Shown here piece by piece: positions 46,855 to 56,484 of a DNA stretch of 64,000 nucleotides (within the stretch, counting starts at the first letter, position 1; each line of letters begins with the position of its first letter). A program made the translations under genes and the position numbers. The stretch is from Cryptosporidium bovis. Taxonomy: Eukaryota > Apicomplexa > Conoidasida > Eucoccidiorida > Cryptosporidiidae. Under the pieces are notes generated by a model. The model was given only the letters and a program-made list of their open reading frames with translations, searched no databases and was not told the DNA's origin. The stretch covers positions 1 through 64,000 of the forward strand of contig VHIT02000025.1 in assembly GCA_009768925.2 (NCBI GenBank), in the 5' to 3' direction.

Positions 46855-47806
46855 TTATTCATTAGGTTCCGCCATTTTGTCTCTTTCTTCTTTCTCTTCT
46901 TGAATCTTTCTCTTATCGGATTTTCGTTTGGATATAATATCGTATACAACAGAGAAAGTACAATATAATATAGATGACAGTAATAGAATCATAAATCCCC
47001 ATGTTAATATTATCTGTGTTGGATGAAGTTTGACACCAGCTCCACCAATCCCCTGCTTAATAACAACTTGGCAGTAATCGCCACCATAACCGGAAGGACA
47101 AGTACATATGATGGGGAAATTTTCACTAACATATGTACATTTACCACCATTTTGACATGGATTATTAGTTTTACATACATTATTTTCAATTTCACAGTTA
47201 ACACCAGTGAATCCAGAAGGACATTGACAAGTGAAGAATGGGCTTTCCTGTTTTGTTTTGCATGTACCTCCATTTAAGCATAGAGCTGTTGGTCCGGAAG
47301 CAAGACAGGCATCCCAAACTGAGAGTGAGATTCACAAGTCGATTAATTTGTTTTTTTAATTATTATCAATTAATGAGAACATTATTTAATATAATGAATA
47401 ATGGTTTTTATAATATCAACAATTGGGTGTTATGTTCAGAATTAAGGTATAAATAGAAATTAAATAAAAAGTAAATAATATATGTATTAGTTAATAACAC
47501 ATTAAGGTTTCGAAAATGAAAAAAAGAAAACATACCTCGATCGCATTTAACTCCTGTGTATCCGTAAGAGCATACGCAAACAAATTGTTTAATACCAGAG
47601 CTAACTCCTAAAGATACACATTTTCCATTCATACCACAATTTAATGTTTGTTCTCCTGCACAGTAAGATTCAAATGGAATTTCCGAGGAATCCATTTTTC
47701 TAACTGCATCAATATAATCATCTATTAGATTTTGATTAAAAGTGGAATATATATCGTCTAAATCCTGAACCTTCACATTGTAATTGTTACCTAACTTAAA
47801 TGGCAT
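46855..47806 (-). CDS. EGF-repeat membrane protein, two exons
   Basis: Exons on the minus strand are 47806-47536 and 47318-46855, with one 217 bp intron (donor GTATG, acceptor CTCAG). The spliced frame gives 244 residues. There are three EGF-like domains. The first is ~49-89 (CAGEQTLNCGMNGKCVS...CVCSYGYTGVKCD) and sits on exon 1. The second (CLNGGTC...CQCPSGFTGVNCE) and third (CQNGGKC...CTCPSGYGGDYCQ) are on exon 2. A membrane segment (IILTWGFMILLLSSILYCTF) and a highly charged cytosolic tail (KRKSDKRKIQEEKEERDK) follow. It should be a surface or secretory-pathway adhesion protein. No signal peptide precedes the EGF repeats in the visible start, so an upstream exon is possible although I could not find one. 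The splice joins two EGF frames cleanly. Confidence 0.82.
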
Positions 47807-48418
47807 GTTTTAGTTGCATATATTCTCTGAAAATAAAGTAAAATTCATGAAATTATCCGTGACCCTTCCTTTTTAATTATACTTGTTTTTCGCTTCCCGT
47901 ATTATAACTTTTGCCAATAATCCAAATCCACGTACACAGTGGTAAATGGAAACAAAAATAATTAAATATTAGGATATGTTTAAAGAAAGAACGTGTACAA
48001 CTTTATGTTTAACCCGTCCAAAAATTTATATCTATGCTTCAGTCAAAGTTCACCTATACAATAATTAAAATGAAATATTCTAAATTGCTATTTCGATGTG
48101 AATATTATGTTTAATATATGTCATAAATGTGCGGGGCATGCATGCGAAATAATTGGTATATTAAAGGGAAATGAAAAGGTTGGACTAATAAATAAAAAAT
48201 AAAATCATAGACAACAAAAATTAAGAATCAAAAGCAATATTACAATAAAAATTTTGAGTGATATAACTTTAATTAGTTTTGTGCAGTACAGACTTGACCA
48301 ACATTACCATTTCTCCAAGTATTTGCGTTACTTATTTTAAAACTTCACCTGATTTATTGTTTGTTTGTGGTGGCTTGTTTACCGTCATTATTGGTTGTAT
48401 TTCACTCAATTCTCCAAC
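47807..48418. other. Intergenic, 612 bp, upstream of EGF gene
   Basis: This is the promoter side of the EGF-TM gene and the 3' side of the CHD gene, both minus strand. It carries GCATGCATGC at 48136-48145 (separate entry). I searched it for a signal-peptide exon with a donor that would fit the EGF frame and found none. Confidence 0.5.
48136..48145. promoter_or_regulatory. GCATGCATGC palindrome, ApiAP2-like site
   Basis: This perfect 10-base palindrome lies ~330 bases upstream of the EGF-TM ATG. The GCATGC core is bound by known apicomplexan AP2 domains, and TGCATGCA-like motifs occur upstream of Cryptosporidium genes. Functional use here is inferred. Confidence 0.45.
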
Positions 48419-51400
48419 TTATGTGGTTCCTTTCCAACCGAGATATATTTTCTCAATATCACAAGATTGAAAAACAGTGCATTTTGCTACGAATGACCAA
48501 AGAGAAGAATGTAACTTTTTCTTTGTGGTCTCACTTGGTGCAAGTTCAAGTATTTTGTTAATTTCATCACCGACTGAAGGAAGATAAAGTTTAAGATTAG
48601 CAACAATATCCGAATCTGACATATCATTCCCCGGTTGGAATAACTTTTTAATCTCAGAAATTTGACTTTTTACGTTGCTGTTATTTAAACAAATTCTCGC
48701 CTGTTTTCTAAGTTCTTTTTCACTCATATTAATACAATCAGATACAAATTCAAGAATACTTTTCTTTCCATGAGTCGCAAGAATTCTATCGCTTTCATTA
48801 ATATTTAATTTCCCTGAAGATGATGCCACAGAAGAATTATCTATTGATTCTTGATCTTTCCTTGTTTTAATTTTCTTTCTCTTTTTATCACATTTAGAAT
48901 TATCTTTAATTATTACCGAGTCCTGCTCTAGTGGGGACTTGGAGGAACAAGGTGATGTCGAATTGGAATTGAAGTTATTTGTACTTGCCTTTCTTTTCTT
49001 TCTAGCAGTTTTGCCTATTTCCATTACAGAATGAAGATGCTTCAACATTCTCAATGCTCTTTGTTTAAGTTTATCAAACTTAACACTTTTTATACATGAC
49101 AGAGACAAATTTTCGTCCATTGACATTAGTGTCCAATTGGAAAATCCATATACATAAATTCCCTTTAATATATTTACATCTGTTTCTATTGTCCATGGAA
49201 CACCCCAAGATGGTGTTCTTAAAGATTTAACAAGTAATGGAGGCAATTCACATCTGAGATAATTTTCCTCTCCACCGGCATTACACTCGTAAGAACTATT
49301 TTGTCCCGAATTTTTATTGCTTTCTTTAATTGTCTCATCTCGACATTCACTTCCATCTTTATCCCCTTTTATTTCTGTGTTAATTTTGCCATTTTGTTCA
49401 TCTTTTATATTGGTTATTTTTTCTGAATGATTTTGATCTAGTTTGGCAATACTTGTCTCCCCTTCACTACCATAATCCCCGTTATCAACCTTTATATATG
49501 CATTATCCCCATTTTTTTCCTCTTTAATATCTTTCTTCTCTTTTTCCATCAATTTACCCTCCTCCTTTTCCTCCTGACTATTCTCAATCTCCTCTTCATC
49601 CATTTCATCCTCATTATCATCTTCATCGTCGTCATTATAATCTTCACCGTCTTCCTTATATTCCAAATAATCTTCTATACCGTCTCTTTTTGTATCTATA
49701 AATCTATTTGGGCGAGATAGGGGTCCAGTCGAAAGCTTCCAGGGCTGCACAACCCCAGGATTGCACTCCTTCATGAGTTTGTCTAAAGCTGACAATATCT
49801 TGATTCTATCAACAAGTTCTGATGAATTTGCTTTATTGTTCCCTATTAAAATAAGACTTTTCTTATTTTTATTGCTATTACCATCAATAGAATAGTCTTC
49901 GTTACACTGATTATGATAAAGGTCACAATAGTTGTAATAGTCATTGCAATTGACTCTATTACTATTGTCCTTATATTTTTCATAACAAAGCGAAATAATT
50001 ATTTGTGCCTCATTTAATATTACTTCTCTGTTTACGTTTCCTTTGAATCTTGAGTCAATAATAATATCATCAAGCCTTCTATATGGGTCACCGTACTTTA
50101 AGATTGATCTGAAAACTTTAAATCTTTTTTTTGGATTTAAGAGTCTAATATCCCTCTTAGCACGCTTTCCATTTTTGAGTAATTTTTTACCACTTGAAAT
50201 TGATTTGTATATATTGTTTATCTCATCTGGAAACTTTTCGTCCAAATCATCATATTCGCATTTGAAACGAGTTATATTAAACATCAAATTTTCAAAGTCA
50301 TCTCTGTCGTCCAATTTTAAACGAGCAAGTGGATAATTCGCATTCTTATAACCATATTCATTTGAATCCATCATCATATTGTTACCGCTACCATTTCCAA
50401 TATTCATGTTATTCTCATTTTGGTGATTATTGTTAGCAAAACAACCATTTACGATGCTATTTGTCCCAAAAGCGCTGTCATTTTCGGCCAAAAAAACTGA
50501 ATCTATGGGTTTTTGTTTGTTCTTTAGATTTTTAACTTGTTTTTTCCCTTTCGATTTTTTGTTTTCATGCATTTCGTCTTCCTTACACCCAAAATCATCA
50601 TCATTACAATCATGCACATAATTATAGTCATCACCAGTGTTTTTTCTATTGTAACCATCTTTGTATTTGAATGTTCCATCTCTCATAGCACTCTTTCTTG
50701 GACCTGTTATTATATCTTCATTCTTAACCTCGTTTGAATACTTTCTTCTCTCCTCTTCAGGTATTGTTTTCTCCCAAAATTCTTTACTGTCAAAGTCTAC
50801 TGTATTGTTATCGTCTTTACTATTTCCATTTTTTGAGAGGGAAATCAACACTCCAGTATTAGAGTCAACTATTAATGGTGGAGCTTCGTATCTAAAATCA
50901 GATATATTTGCAAAAGAACGAAGTAATCCGTCTGCCAATCCTTGAGTATCATGTGTATTTTCTTCTGCATCTGCTAATACTTTGTCCAAGTCTATTTGTG
51001 AATCAAATCTTCTGTCCTCTTCAAAACTATTTTTCATATCGCAATCACCACAACTTGAATCTTTCTGATTTGAATTTTCATTACTCCTGCTTTCATTATC
51101 GTTATCCAAATCAGAGGTATTATTGCTCTTGTTCCACAATTTTTGAGCCCCAAATTTTAATATTTTGGCCAATTCATCTCGGCTAAAACAGGTACCAGAT
51201 GAATTACCCTTTTTCCCATTTGGATAAAGAGCCTGAGTGGCCATAGACACTACAGAAGTTGCCGAGGGATTCATCCTTTGGTCATCATTCTCGATATTGT
51301 TACTTCTTTCATTGTTGTTAACACTGTTATTGGCACCGATATTGTTTAGCCCCTGAACGACCAATGTGTCTAATACCATCTTGGTTTTCGCTCTTTCGAG

Positions 51401-54319
51401 TATGTTCTCCTCAATTGAATCTTTTGTAACCAGTCTGTATATTTGAACCTGCTTTTTTTGGCCTATTCTGTGAGCTCTTGCCTCTGCCTGAAGATCGTTT
51501 TGTGGATTCCAGTCTGAATCATATATTATAACCGTATCAGCAGTAGTTAAATTAATTCCCAAACCGCCTGCTTTCGTTGATAATAAAAAGCAAAAATCAT
51601 CACTATTAGGTGAATTAAAACGATCCATAGCTTTTTTCCTTAATTCTTTTCCCATAGTACCATCTAGTCTCTGATGTTTGTAACCCTTAATAACCAAAAA
51701 CTCGGATATAATATTCAACATCATTACCATTTGAGAAAATATTAATACGCGACTTCCTTTTTCTTTAAGTCTGAAAAGTAGTTTATCCAATAAACATAAC
51801 TTGCCACAACTGTATTTTAATTGATGTTGTATTTTTGCCAATGTAATGCCATTATTTGGATCCAGTTCTGGACGGTGTATTAAAAATGGATGATTACATA
51901 CTTTTTTCAACTCCATGCATATATTTTGAAGTGAAGTTTTGGTTCCACCCGTGCATCTACTAAGTTCAGAGTAATTCCTCGATAATATTGATTTGTAAAT
52001 CTCAGTTTGTTGTGGTGATAACTCAACTCTCAATATCCTTTCTATTTTCTTAGGTAAACTCTTTTCGACATCCTTCTTAACTCTTCTCAATACATATTTC
52101 TGTAGCTCTTCCTGTAACTCTTCCAATTGCTTTTGTTTGTCCATGCTTATTATATTAGGATTTTCAACATCCGGGTATTTCATTCTAAAGTCATTATAGT
52201 TGTAAAAATTATTTGGATTTAAAAAATGAAGCAAACTCCAGAGTTCCTCCAAATTATTATGTAATGGAGTCCCACTCAATAATAATCTGTATTTTGTTTC
52301 GAGGTTATTTAGTTCCTTAAATCTTTTGCTGTCTCTGTTCTTAAGTTGATGAGCTTCATCAACTATCATCATATACCACTCTATTTGTTTAAGATATTCA
52401 CAATCGACTTGGCTATTTAATATTGATGGTGTTGTAATAACTACATCAAATCTGTATCTCTTTCTTTCTTTTAAGCGACAATTGCTAGTATTAACGCGTT
52501 CTAAGTTCTCATCCATTTTCATATCTATGAGTCTCAATTCGTAAGTCCTTATTAACTCCCTTGCGTATGCATTTCCATGATACAATACTACATTCAAATC
52601 TGGCAACCACCTTTTGAATTCTCTCATCCAATTATCACTGGTACTTTGTGGAACCATTACTAAAAAAGGTGCAACTATTTTTTCCATGTATATACAGTGT
52701 CCCACTACAGAGATTGTTTGAACTGTTTTTCCTAAACCCATTTCATCGGCCAATAATACATTTACATTCTTTTTAAATCTAGAAATAATCCAATTTAGTC
52801 CATAAACCTGATATTCCCTCAATTTATCATTTTGAAAAGGGACATTTTCTGAAATTTGATTCTCATTAGGATTTAAAAAAGATTCAATATTATCATTTTT
52901 TCTGATTTTGTTCATCTCAACTATGTTACGACCCATATAGAATGGTGTCGAAGGATAAGGCTCAAATGATGTCAGAGACAAAGACCTCATTTCATAATTG
53001 TACTCTTTGTTGTACTTACAAACTATGTCCATTTGTGAATTAAAAGATTCAATATAGTTCAAAAAGTTGTGTTCCACAAGTGTTTCATAAGATTCCCATG
53101 TACATTGATCATATGGACAACTTAACCACTTTACAAAATAATAAATTTGAGTCTCATCATTCTCCTTACTTTCACTACTAAAGATATTACAGTAGTCCTC
53201 TTTTTTTTCACCCATAATCTTATTTCCTTTTACAGCTACTTTTTCCTCAAATACATCAACAATTTTCTCAGGAATGAGTGCGTCCATATCAAGTTGTTTC
53301 TGAATTTCAAAGGTAATGTTCTCCTGTTCAATCTCATCCTCTGTCATAAACTTTCTTCTTTGTTGTATTTCAGCCATTTTTTTTTGAAAGTTCTCCAACC
53401 TTCTCATACCACTCACATTCTCTTTAGTGAGTGATTCAACAGTTTCCCATGTATTGTGTAAATGAGAATAACCCATCCATTTTATTTTGTATTCTATTAT
53501 ACTATCATCTTCTCCATTGCATCTACTTTCCAAGACTCTATCTATATTTTTTGCATTATTTTCCACATCGTTAAAATTTAAATCTATACTATTTTCATAT
53601 TTTTCGTCTGGATACAATAAATCATCATCATTGTTGTAATCGTCATCATATGTTATTTTACTTTTCTTCATTTGTGACTTATTACTTGATTTGTTATTTT
53701 CATACTTATCATAGTAGTCTGAAATAGAATCGGAAGATGCTGAACAGTCGAAGTTTGAGTAATCAACTGTCTTCCTGCTACTTCTTACAGATCTAGATCT
53801 CGTTTCTTTTTTAAGCTCGATTTGGCTTCTTTGTTTTTTCTTTCCATTTACTTTTGAACTTTTTTCTTTTACATAATCTTCTTCCTCATTGTAATCATCA
53901 TAGTAGTCATCATCACTGTATTCATACTTGTTTTTGCTTCTATTTCCACTAATGTTGCCGTTCTTGTTCTTGCTTTTGAACGTTCTAGTGTACTCATATT
54001 CTTTGTCCTCATAATTATCTCCATATTCATCATTCTCATAGTCGTCATCCATATCCTGTTTCTTTTTTCTGCTTGAATTTTTATTTGTATTATATTTTTC
54101 ACTTTTGTATTCATAGTTTTCATTCTCATCAGCATCCGAAGAATTGTCTTGATTTTCATCTATTAAAGAAAAGTCCGAATACCTCATCTTTCTAACCCTT
54201 CCGCTCCTAGAACAACTGTTATTCTTAATTTTCGTTTCTTCATTGTCATTTGGCACACTCGTTAAGATCTTTTGTTCCCCCTCATTAGAAGAGTCTGAAA
54301 ACTCTATTTCAAAATCCAT
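48419..54319 (-). CDS. CHD-family chromatin remodelling ATPase (CHD1-like)
   Basis: This 1966-residue protein has a very acidic N-terminal ~240 residues and two chromodomains (~258-315 with YKIKWMGYSHLHNTWE; ~385-430 with YYFVKWLSCPYDQCTWE). A SNF2 ATPase follows with DEMGLGKTVQT (~526), DEAH (~655), SGTPLHNNLEELW and the helicase C lobe (RLDGTMGKELRKKAM, GGLGINL, AHRIGQ near 948). The C-terminal part holds a SANT/SLIDE-like region (PWTIETDVNILKGIYVYGFSNW, ~1700), low-complexity acidic stretches, and a final helical block (~1900-1966) resembling DUF4208 of CHD1. It slides nucleosomes in the nucleus. With no PHD finger seen before the chromodomains, CHD1 is favoured over CHD3/4. It is the largest gene in the window, with one exon. 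Confidence 0.93.
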   Translation of the reverse strand: MDFEIEFSDSSNEGEQKILTSVPNDNEETKIKNNSCSRSGRVRKMRYSDFSLIDENQDNSSDADENENYEYKSEKYNTNKNSSRKKKQDMDDDYENDEYGDNYEDKEYEYTRTFKSKNKNGNISGNRSKNKYEYSDDDYYDDYNEEEDYVKEKSSKVNGKKKQRSQIELKKETRSRSVRSSRKTVDYSNFDCSASSDSISDYYDKYENNKSSNKSQMKKSKITYDDDYNNDDDLLYPDEKYENSIDLNFNDVENNAKNIDRVLESRCNGEDDSIIEYKIKWMGYSHLHNTWETVESLTKENVSGMRRLENFQKKMAEIQQRRKFMTEDEIEQENITFEIQKQLDMDALIPEKIVDVFEEKVAVKGNKIMGEKKEDYCNIFSSESKENDETQIYYFVKWLSCPYDQCTWESYETLVEHNFLNYIESFNSQMDIVCKYNKEYNYEMRSLSLTSFEPYPSTPFYMGRNIVEMNKIRKNDNIESFLNPNENQISENVPFQNDKLREYQVYGLNWIISRFKKNVNVLLADEMGLGKTVQTISVVGHCIYMEKIVAPFLVMVPQSTSDNWMREFKRWLPDLNVVLYHGNAYARELIRTYELRLIDMKMDENLERVNTSNCRLKERKRYRFDVVITTPSILNSQVDCEYLKQIEWYMMIVDEAHQLKNRDSKRFKELNNLETKYRLLLSGTPLHNNLEELWSLLHFLNPNNFYNYNDFRMKYPDVENPNIISMDKQKQLEELQEELQKYVLRRVKKDVEKSLPKKIERILRVELSPQQTEIYKSILSRNYSELSRCTGGTKTSLQNICMELKKVCNHPFLIHRPELDPNNGITLAKIQHQLKYSCGKLCLLDKLLFRLKEKGSRVLIFSQMVMMLNIISEFLVIKGYKHQRLDGTMGKELRKKAMDRFNSPNSDDFCFLLSTKAGGLGINLTTADTVIIYDSDWNPQNDLQAEARAHRIGQKKQVQIYRLVTKDSIEENILERAKTKMVLDTLVVQGLNNIGANNSVNNNERSNNIENDDQRMNPSATSVVSMATQALYPNGKKGNSSGTCFSRDELAKILKFGAQKLWNKSNNTSDLDNDNESRSNENSNQKDSSCGDCDMKNSFEEDRRFDSQIDLDKVLADAEENTHDTQGLADGLLRSFANISDFRYEAPPLIVDSNTGVLISLSKNGNSKDDNNTVDFDSKEFWEKTIPEEERRKYSNEVKNEDIITGPRKSAMRDGTFKYKDGYNRKNTGDDYNYVHDCNDDDFGCKEDEMHENKKSKGKKQVKNLKNKQKPIDSVFLAENDSAFGTNSIVNGCFANNNHQNENNMNIGNGSGNNMMMDSNEYGYKNANYPLARLKLDDRDDFENLMFNITRFKCEYDDLDEKFPDEINNIYKSISSGKKLLKNGKRAKRDIRLLNPKKRFKVFRSILKYGDPYRRLDDIIIDSRFKGNVNREVILNEAQIIISLCYEKYKDNSNRVNCNDYYNYCDLYHNQCNEDYSIDGNSNKNKKSLILIGNNKANSSELVDRIKILSALDKLMKECNPGVVQPWKLSTGPLSRPNRFIDTKRDGIEDYLEYKEDGEDYNDDDEDDNEDEMDEEEIENSQEEKEEGKLMEKEKKDIKEEKNGDNAYIKVDNGDYGSEGETSIAKLDQNHSEKITNIKDEQNGKINTEIKGDKDGSECRDETIKESNKNSGQNSSYECNAGGEENYLRCELPPLLVKSLRTPSWGVPWTIETDVNILKGIYVYGFSNWTLMSMDENLSLSCIKSVKFDKLKQRALRMLKHLHSVMEIGKTARKKRKASTNNFNSNSTSPCSSKSPLEQDSVIIKDNSKCDKKRKKIKTRKDQESIDNSSVASSSGKLNINESDRILATHGKKSILEFVSDCINMSEKELRKQARICLNNSNVKSQISEIKKLFQPGNDMSDSDIVANLKLYLPSVGDEINKILELAPSETTKKKLHSSLWSFVAKCTVFQSCDIEKIYLGWKGTT

Positions 54320-55708
54320 TTACTAAACAATTCACTTTAAATACGATACCATTTGAAAAAGATGCTGTTTACTATACTATACTATCCTTTTATTTTAATT
54401 TCAACTAAATTATATATTTTGTTCTTATTTAATTATATACAAATATATTTATATTGTCTTTGTTTTGTGTATATTTTATCAATATTGTAGTTAAATAATA
54501 TTACTGATAATTATAGAATATAGTTGAAGATACAAATAAATATTTATTTTAATAAACAATTAATTTGTATTAAAAATACATAATTTTATTGTTTTATAAT
54601 TAAATTTATATTTTATGTATTTTTTTTTGTCATAGGCGCTGGCATATTTGGATTTGAATACCCCTTAATTTACAAATAAGTTTTTCACTACTTCAAAGGA
54701 ACGAATATAGATCTTGAGGAAATTTATTGCTCACAAAAGAGAAGGAGAACGTGGAACAGTACGAGAAACTGAAACAGATAGCTTTAATTCTTAATTGTAA
54801 ATTATGTTTTTGAAAATTTGTTTTAATCTACCTTTCTAAATCTATAAAACCAGTAAATACGCATCTTTTTATTTTCAAAGGGTTATTTTACTAATCACAC
54901 CTATTGGTTTATACGTAATGCACGAGTTATCACACAAAAATTCTACGATTCTAAAGATGAAAGTGTGAAGAATAAATTTTACTCCGTTTCTCAAAGCCCA
55001 GGAAACTTTATTCCTCACATATCAATATAAATGCAGAACAAATGATGTACATTTTCATGCAACACTAGACGTATTTTTCTGTAAAACAATCCAGGTATAT
55101 TCACAAGTCTAACAGTTTTTAAGTGGATTTACTTATTCACTCTTTACAAGATACTCTTGTCTGTGGAAACAATAGTCGTAAAATCAATGCAATGTATGTT
55201 TTCGACTCCTTGCCATAATTAGAGTTATAAGCAAGTTTAAGGCAAACGAACAAGATAATGCTTGTAACTTATGACATTTAAATATGCTTTTATTTGCATC
55301 AAAGGTTTATTTGTCACTTATTTTCTCTTTATTATAATTTTTTTAATATAAATTTTTAAAAATGAACTGGCGGGAACTTTTGATTGATTTCGTTTATATA
55401 TACAATATTATGCTAGAAAAAGTATTTTCCTTATTTATAAGCAACAAACATCAAATTAGCTTGTTTTTCAAAAAAGGATAGAAGTAAGATAGTTATCCAT
55501 TAGATTTCATAGTGACTATAATTCAAAGCAATATCTTCTTGGTGTATAGTCATTCTTTTCTTATTTCAAACGAAATAGGGAGGAAAGATTGTAAGAAATA
55601 AACATTTTGTTCATATTTTGGATGTGTGTGGTTTATTAGAGGAAACAATACAGACATTATTGAACATATGCACTAATTTTGTCATTTATAGGTAAAATAA
55701 ACACCAAT
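54320..55708. other. Divergent intergenic region, 1.39 kb
   Basis: This runs between CHD (minus) and the PITH-domain gene (plus), with very AT-rich DNA near 54320-54630. GGCGCTGG near 54637 and TGGCGGGAA at 55368 are the only GC-rich elements. Acceptor-like sites near 54635 and 55165 precede only a few codons, so I do not call exons. No tRNA or snRNA motif was found. Confidence 0.5.
55368..55376 (+). promoter_or_regulatory. E2F-like site TGGCGGGAA
   Basis: This matches the general E2F consensus (TTTSSCGC read on the other strand is close). It stands alone in AT-rich DNA 333 bases upstream of the PITH-domain ATG at 55709. Function is inferred. Confidence 0.45.
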
Positions 55709-56323
55709 ATGCCTGGAGAACACGGACAAGGGTGTGGTTGCAGAGAAGAGTCAGAAACTGCAGGGGGAAAAGATTTGTTGTCTTGTATAGATAAGGATAG
55801 GATATATGCACTTAATGAGCTCAATGTTGGATCCTGTAAAAACATATTTCGTGTTTACTCGGATCGTTTAAGTGACAATTTTGTTTGTGAATCACAGTAT
55901 GATGATCCAGAACTAATGTTGTTTGTTCCTTTTAGTTCACCTTGTTCTATTAGTTCAATAACAATAATAGGTGGGGATTATGGGACCTCTCCAAGTAAGG
56001 TTAAAATATACATCAATAACGAAAATGTTGACTTTTCGACTGTAGATGAATTGGAACCTACACAATCTTTAGACTTGATAGAAGATTTTTGTGGAGTAAT
56101 CGAGCACAATTTGAAGGCAAATAAATTTCAGAATGTCAATTATATTGTTCTTCATTTTCCTACTGCCATTAACTCGAATCAGACAAAAATATACTACATT
56201 CAGTTAAAAGGCAAGGCTACTAAATACCAGAGAAAAGCAGTCAGTGCTGTTTATGAGTCCAAACCTAATGTTTCTGACCACAAAAACACTCTAGAATCCC
56301 AAAATTTATTCGGAATTAAATAG
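55709..56323 (+). CDS. PITH-domain protein
   Basis: This 204-residue protein is a full-length PITH-domain protein (PITHD1/TXNL1 C-terminal type, proteasome-associated in other eukaryotes). The start at 55709 is chosen because the frame before it opens with TTG and because MPGEHGQGCGC matches the N terminus of PITHD1 relatives (Met then His/Gly/Cys-rich). Blocks SCIDKDRIYALNE, VCESQYDDPELMLFVPF, ISSITIIGGDYGTSPSKVKIYI and NYIVLHFPTAINSNQTKIYYI follow the family order. There is no thioredoxin domain. A probable role is a 26S-proteasome-linked cofactor. The sequence just upstream (TTTATAGGTAAAA) resembles a splice acceptor, so a 5' UTR intron is possible. Confidence 0.9.
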   Translation: MPGEHGQGCGCREESETAGGKDLLSCIDKDRIYALNELNVGSCKNIFRVYSDRLSDNFVCESQYDDPELMLFVPFSSPCSISSITIIGGDYGTSPSKVKIYINNENVDFSTVDELEPTQSLDLIEDFCGVIEHNLKANKFQNVNYIVLHFPTAINSNQTKIYYIQLKGKATKYQRKAVSAVYESKPNVSDHKNTLESQNLFGIK

Positions 56324-56442
56324 ATAAAGAAAATAAGGTTTTCCTTAAATTAAGAATAAATAAAAATAGTTTTAAATTGACAACACGTTAACTTTTGTTT
56401 TTTACATGTTAATCTCAAGTACCGTAAAACACTGCAAAGTAC

Positions 56443-56450
56443 GCGCCAAA
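56443..56450 (-). promoter_or_regulatory. E2F-like core TTTGGCGC (minus strand)
   Basis: GCGCCAAA reads TTTGGCGC on the minus strand, 35 bases upstream of the ATG at 56485. It is one of three exact TTTGGCGC cores in the window, with 3389 and 33736, all next to a gene start. Function is inferred. Confidence 0.45.
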
Positions 56451-56484
56451 TCACACAAACTTTAAAATTAACAAAAATAAATGT

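Noticed and set aside
54620-54680. Acceptor-like TTTTGTCATAG followed by ~13 codons in one frame
   Set aside because: There is no upstream exon, and the ORF is too short. It is more likely promoter DNA with a GGCGC element.
55184-55216. Minus-strand MARSRKHTLH, reminiscent of the start of ribosomal protein L29
   Set aside because: It stops after ten codons. No donor site allows continuation, and the match to the L29 N terminus is partial.
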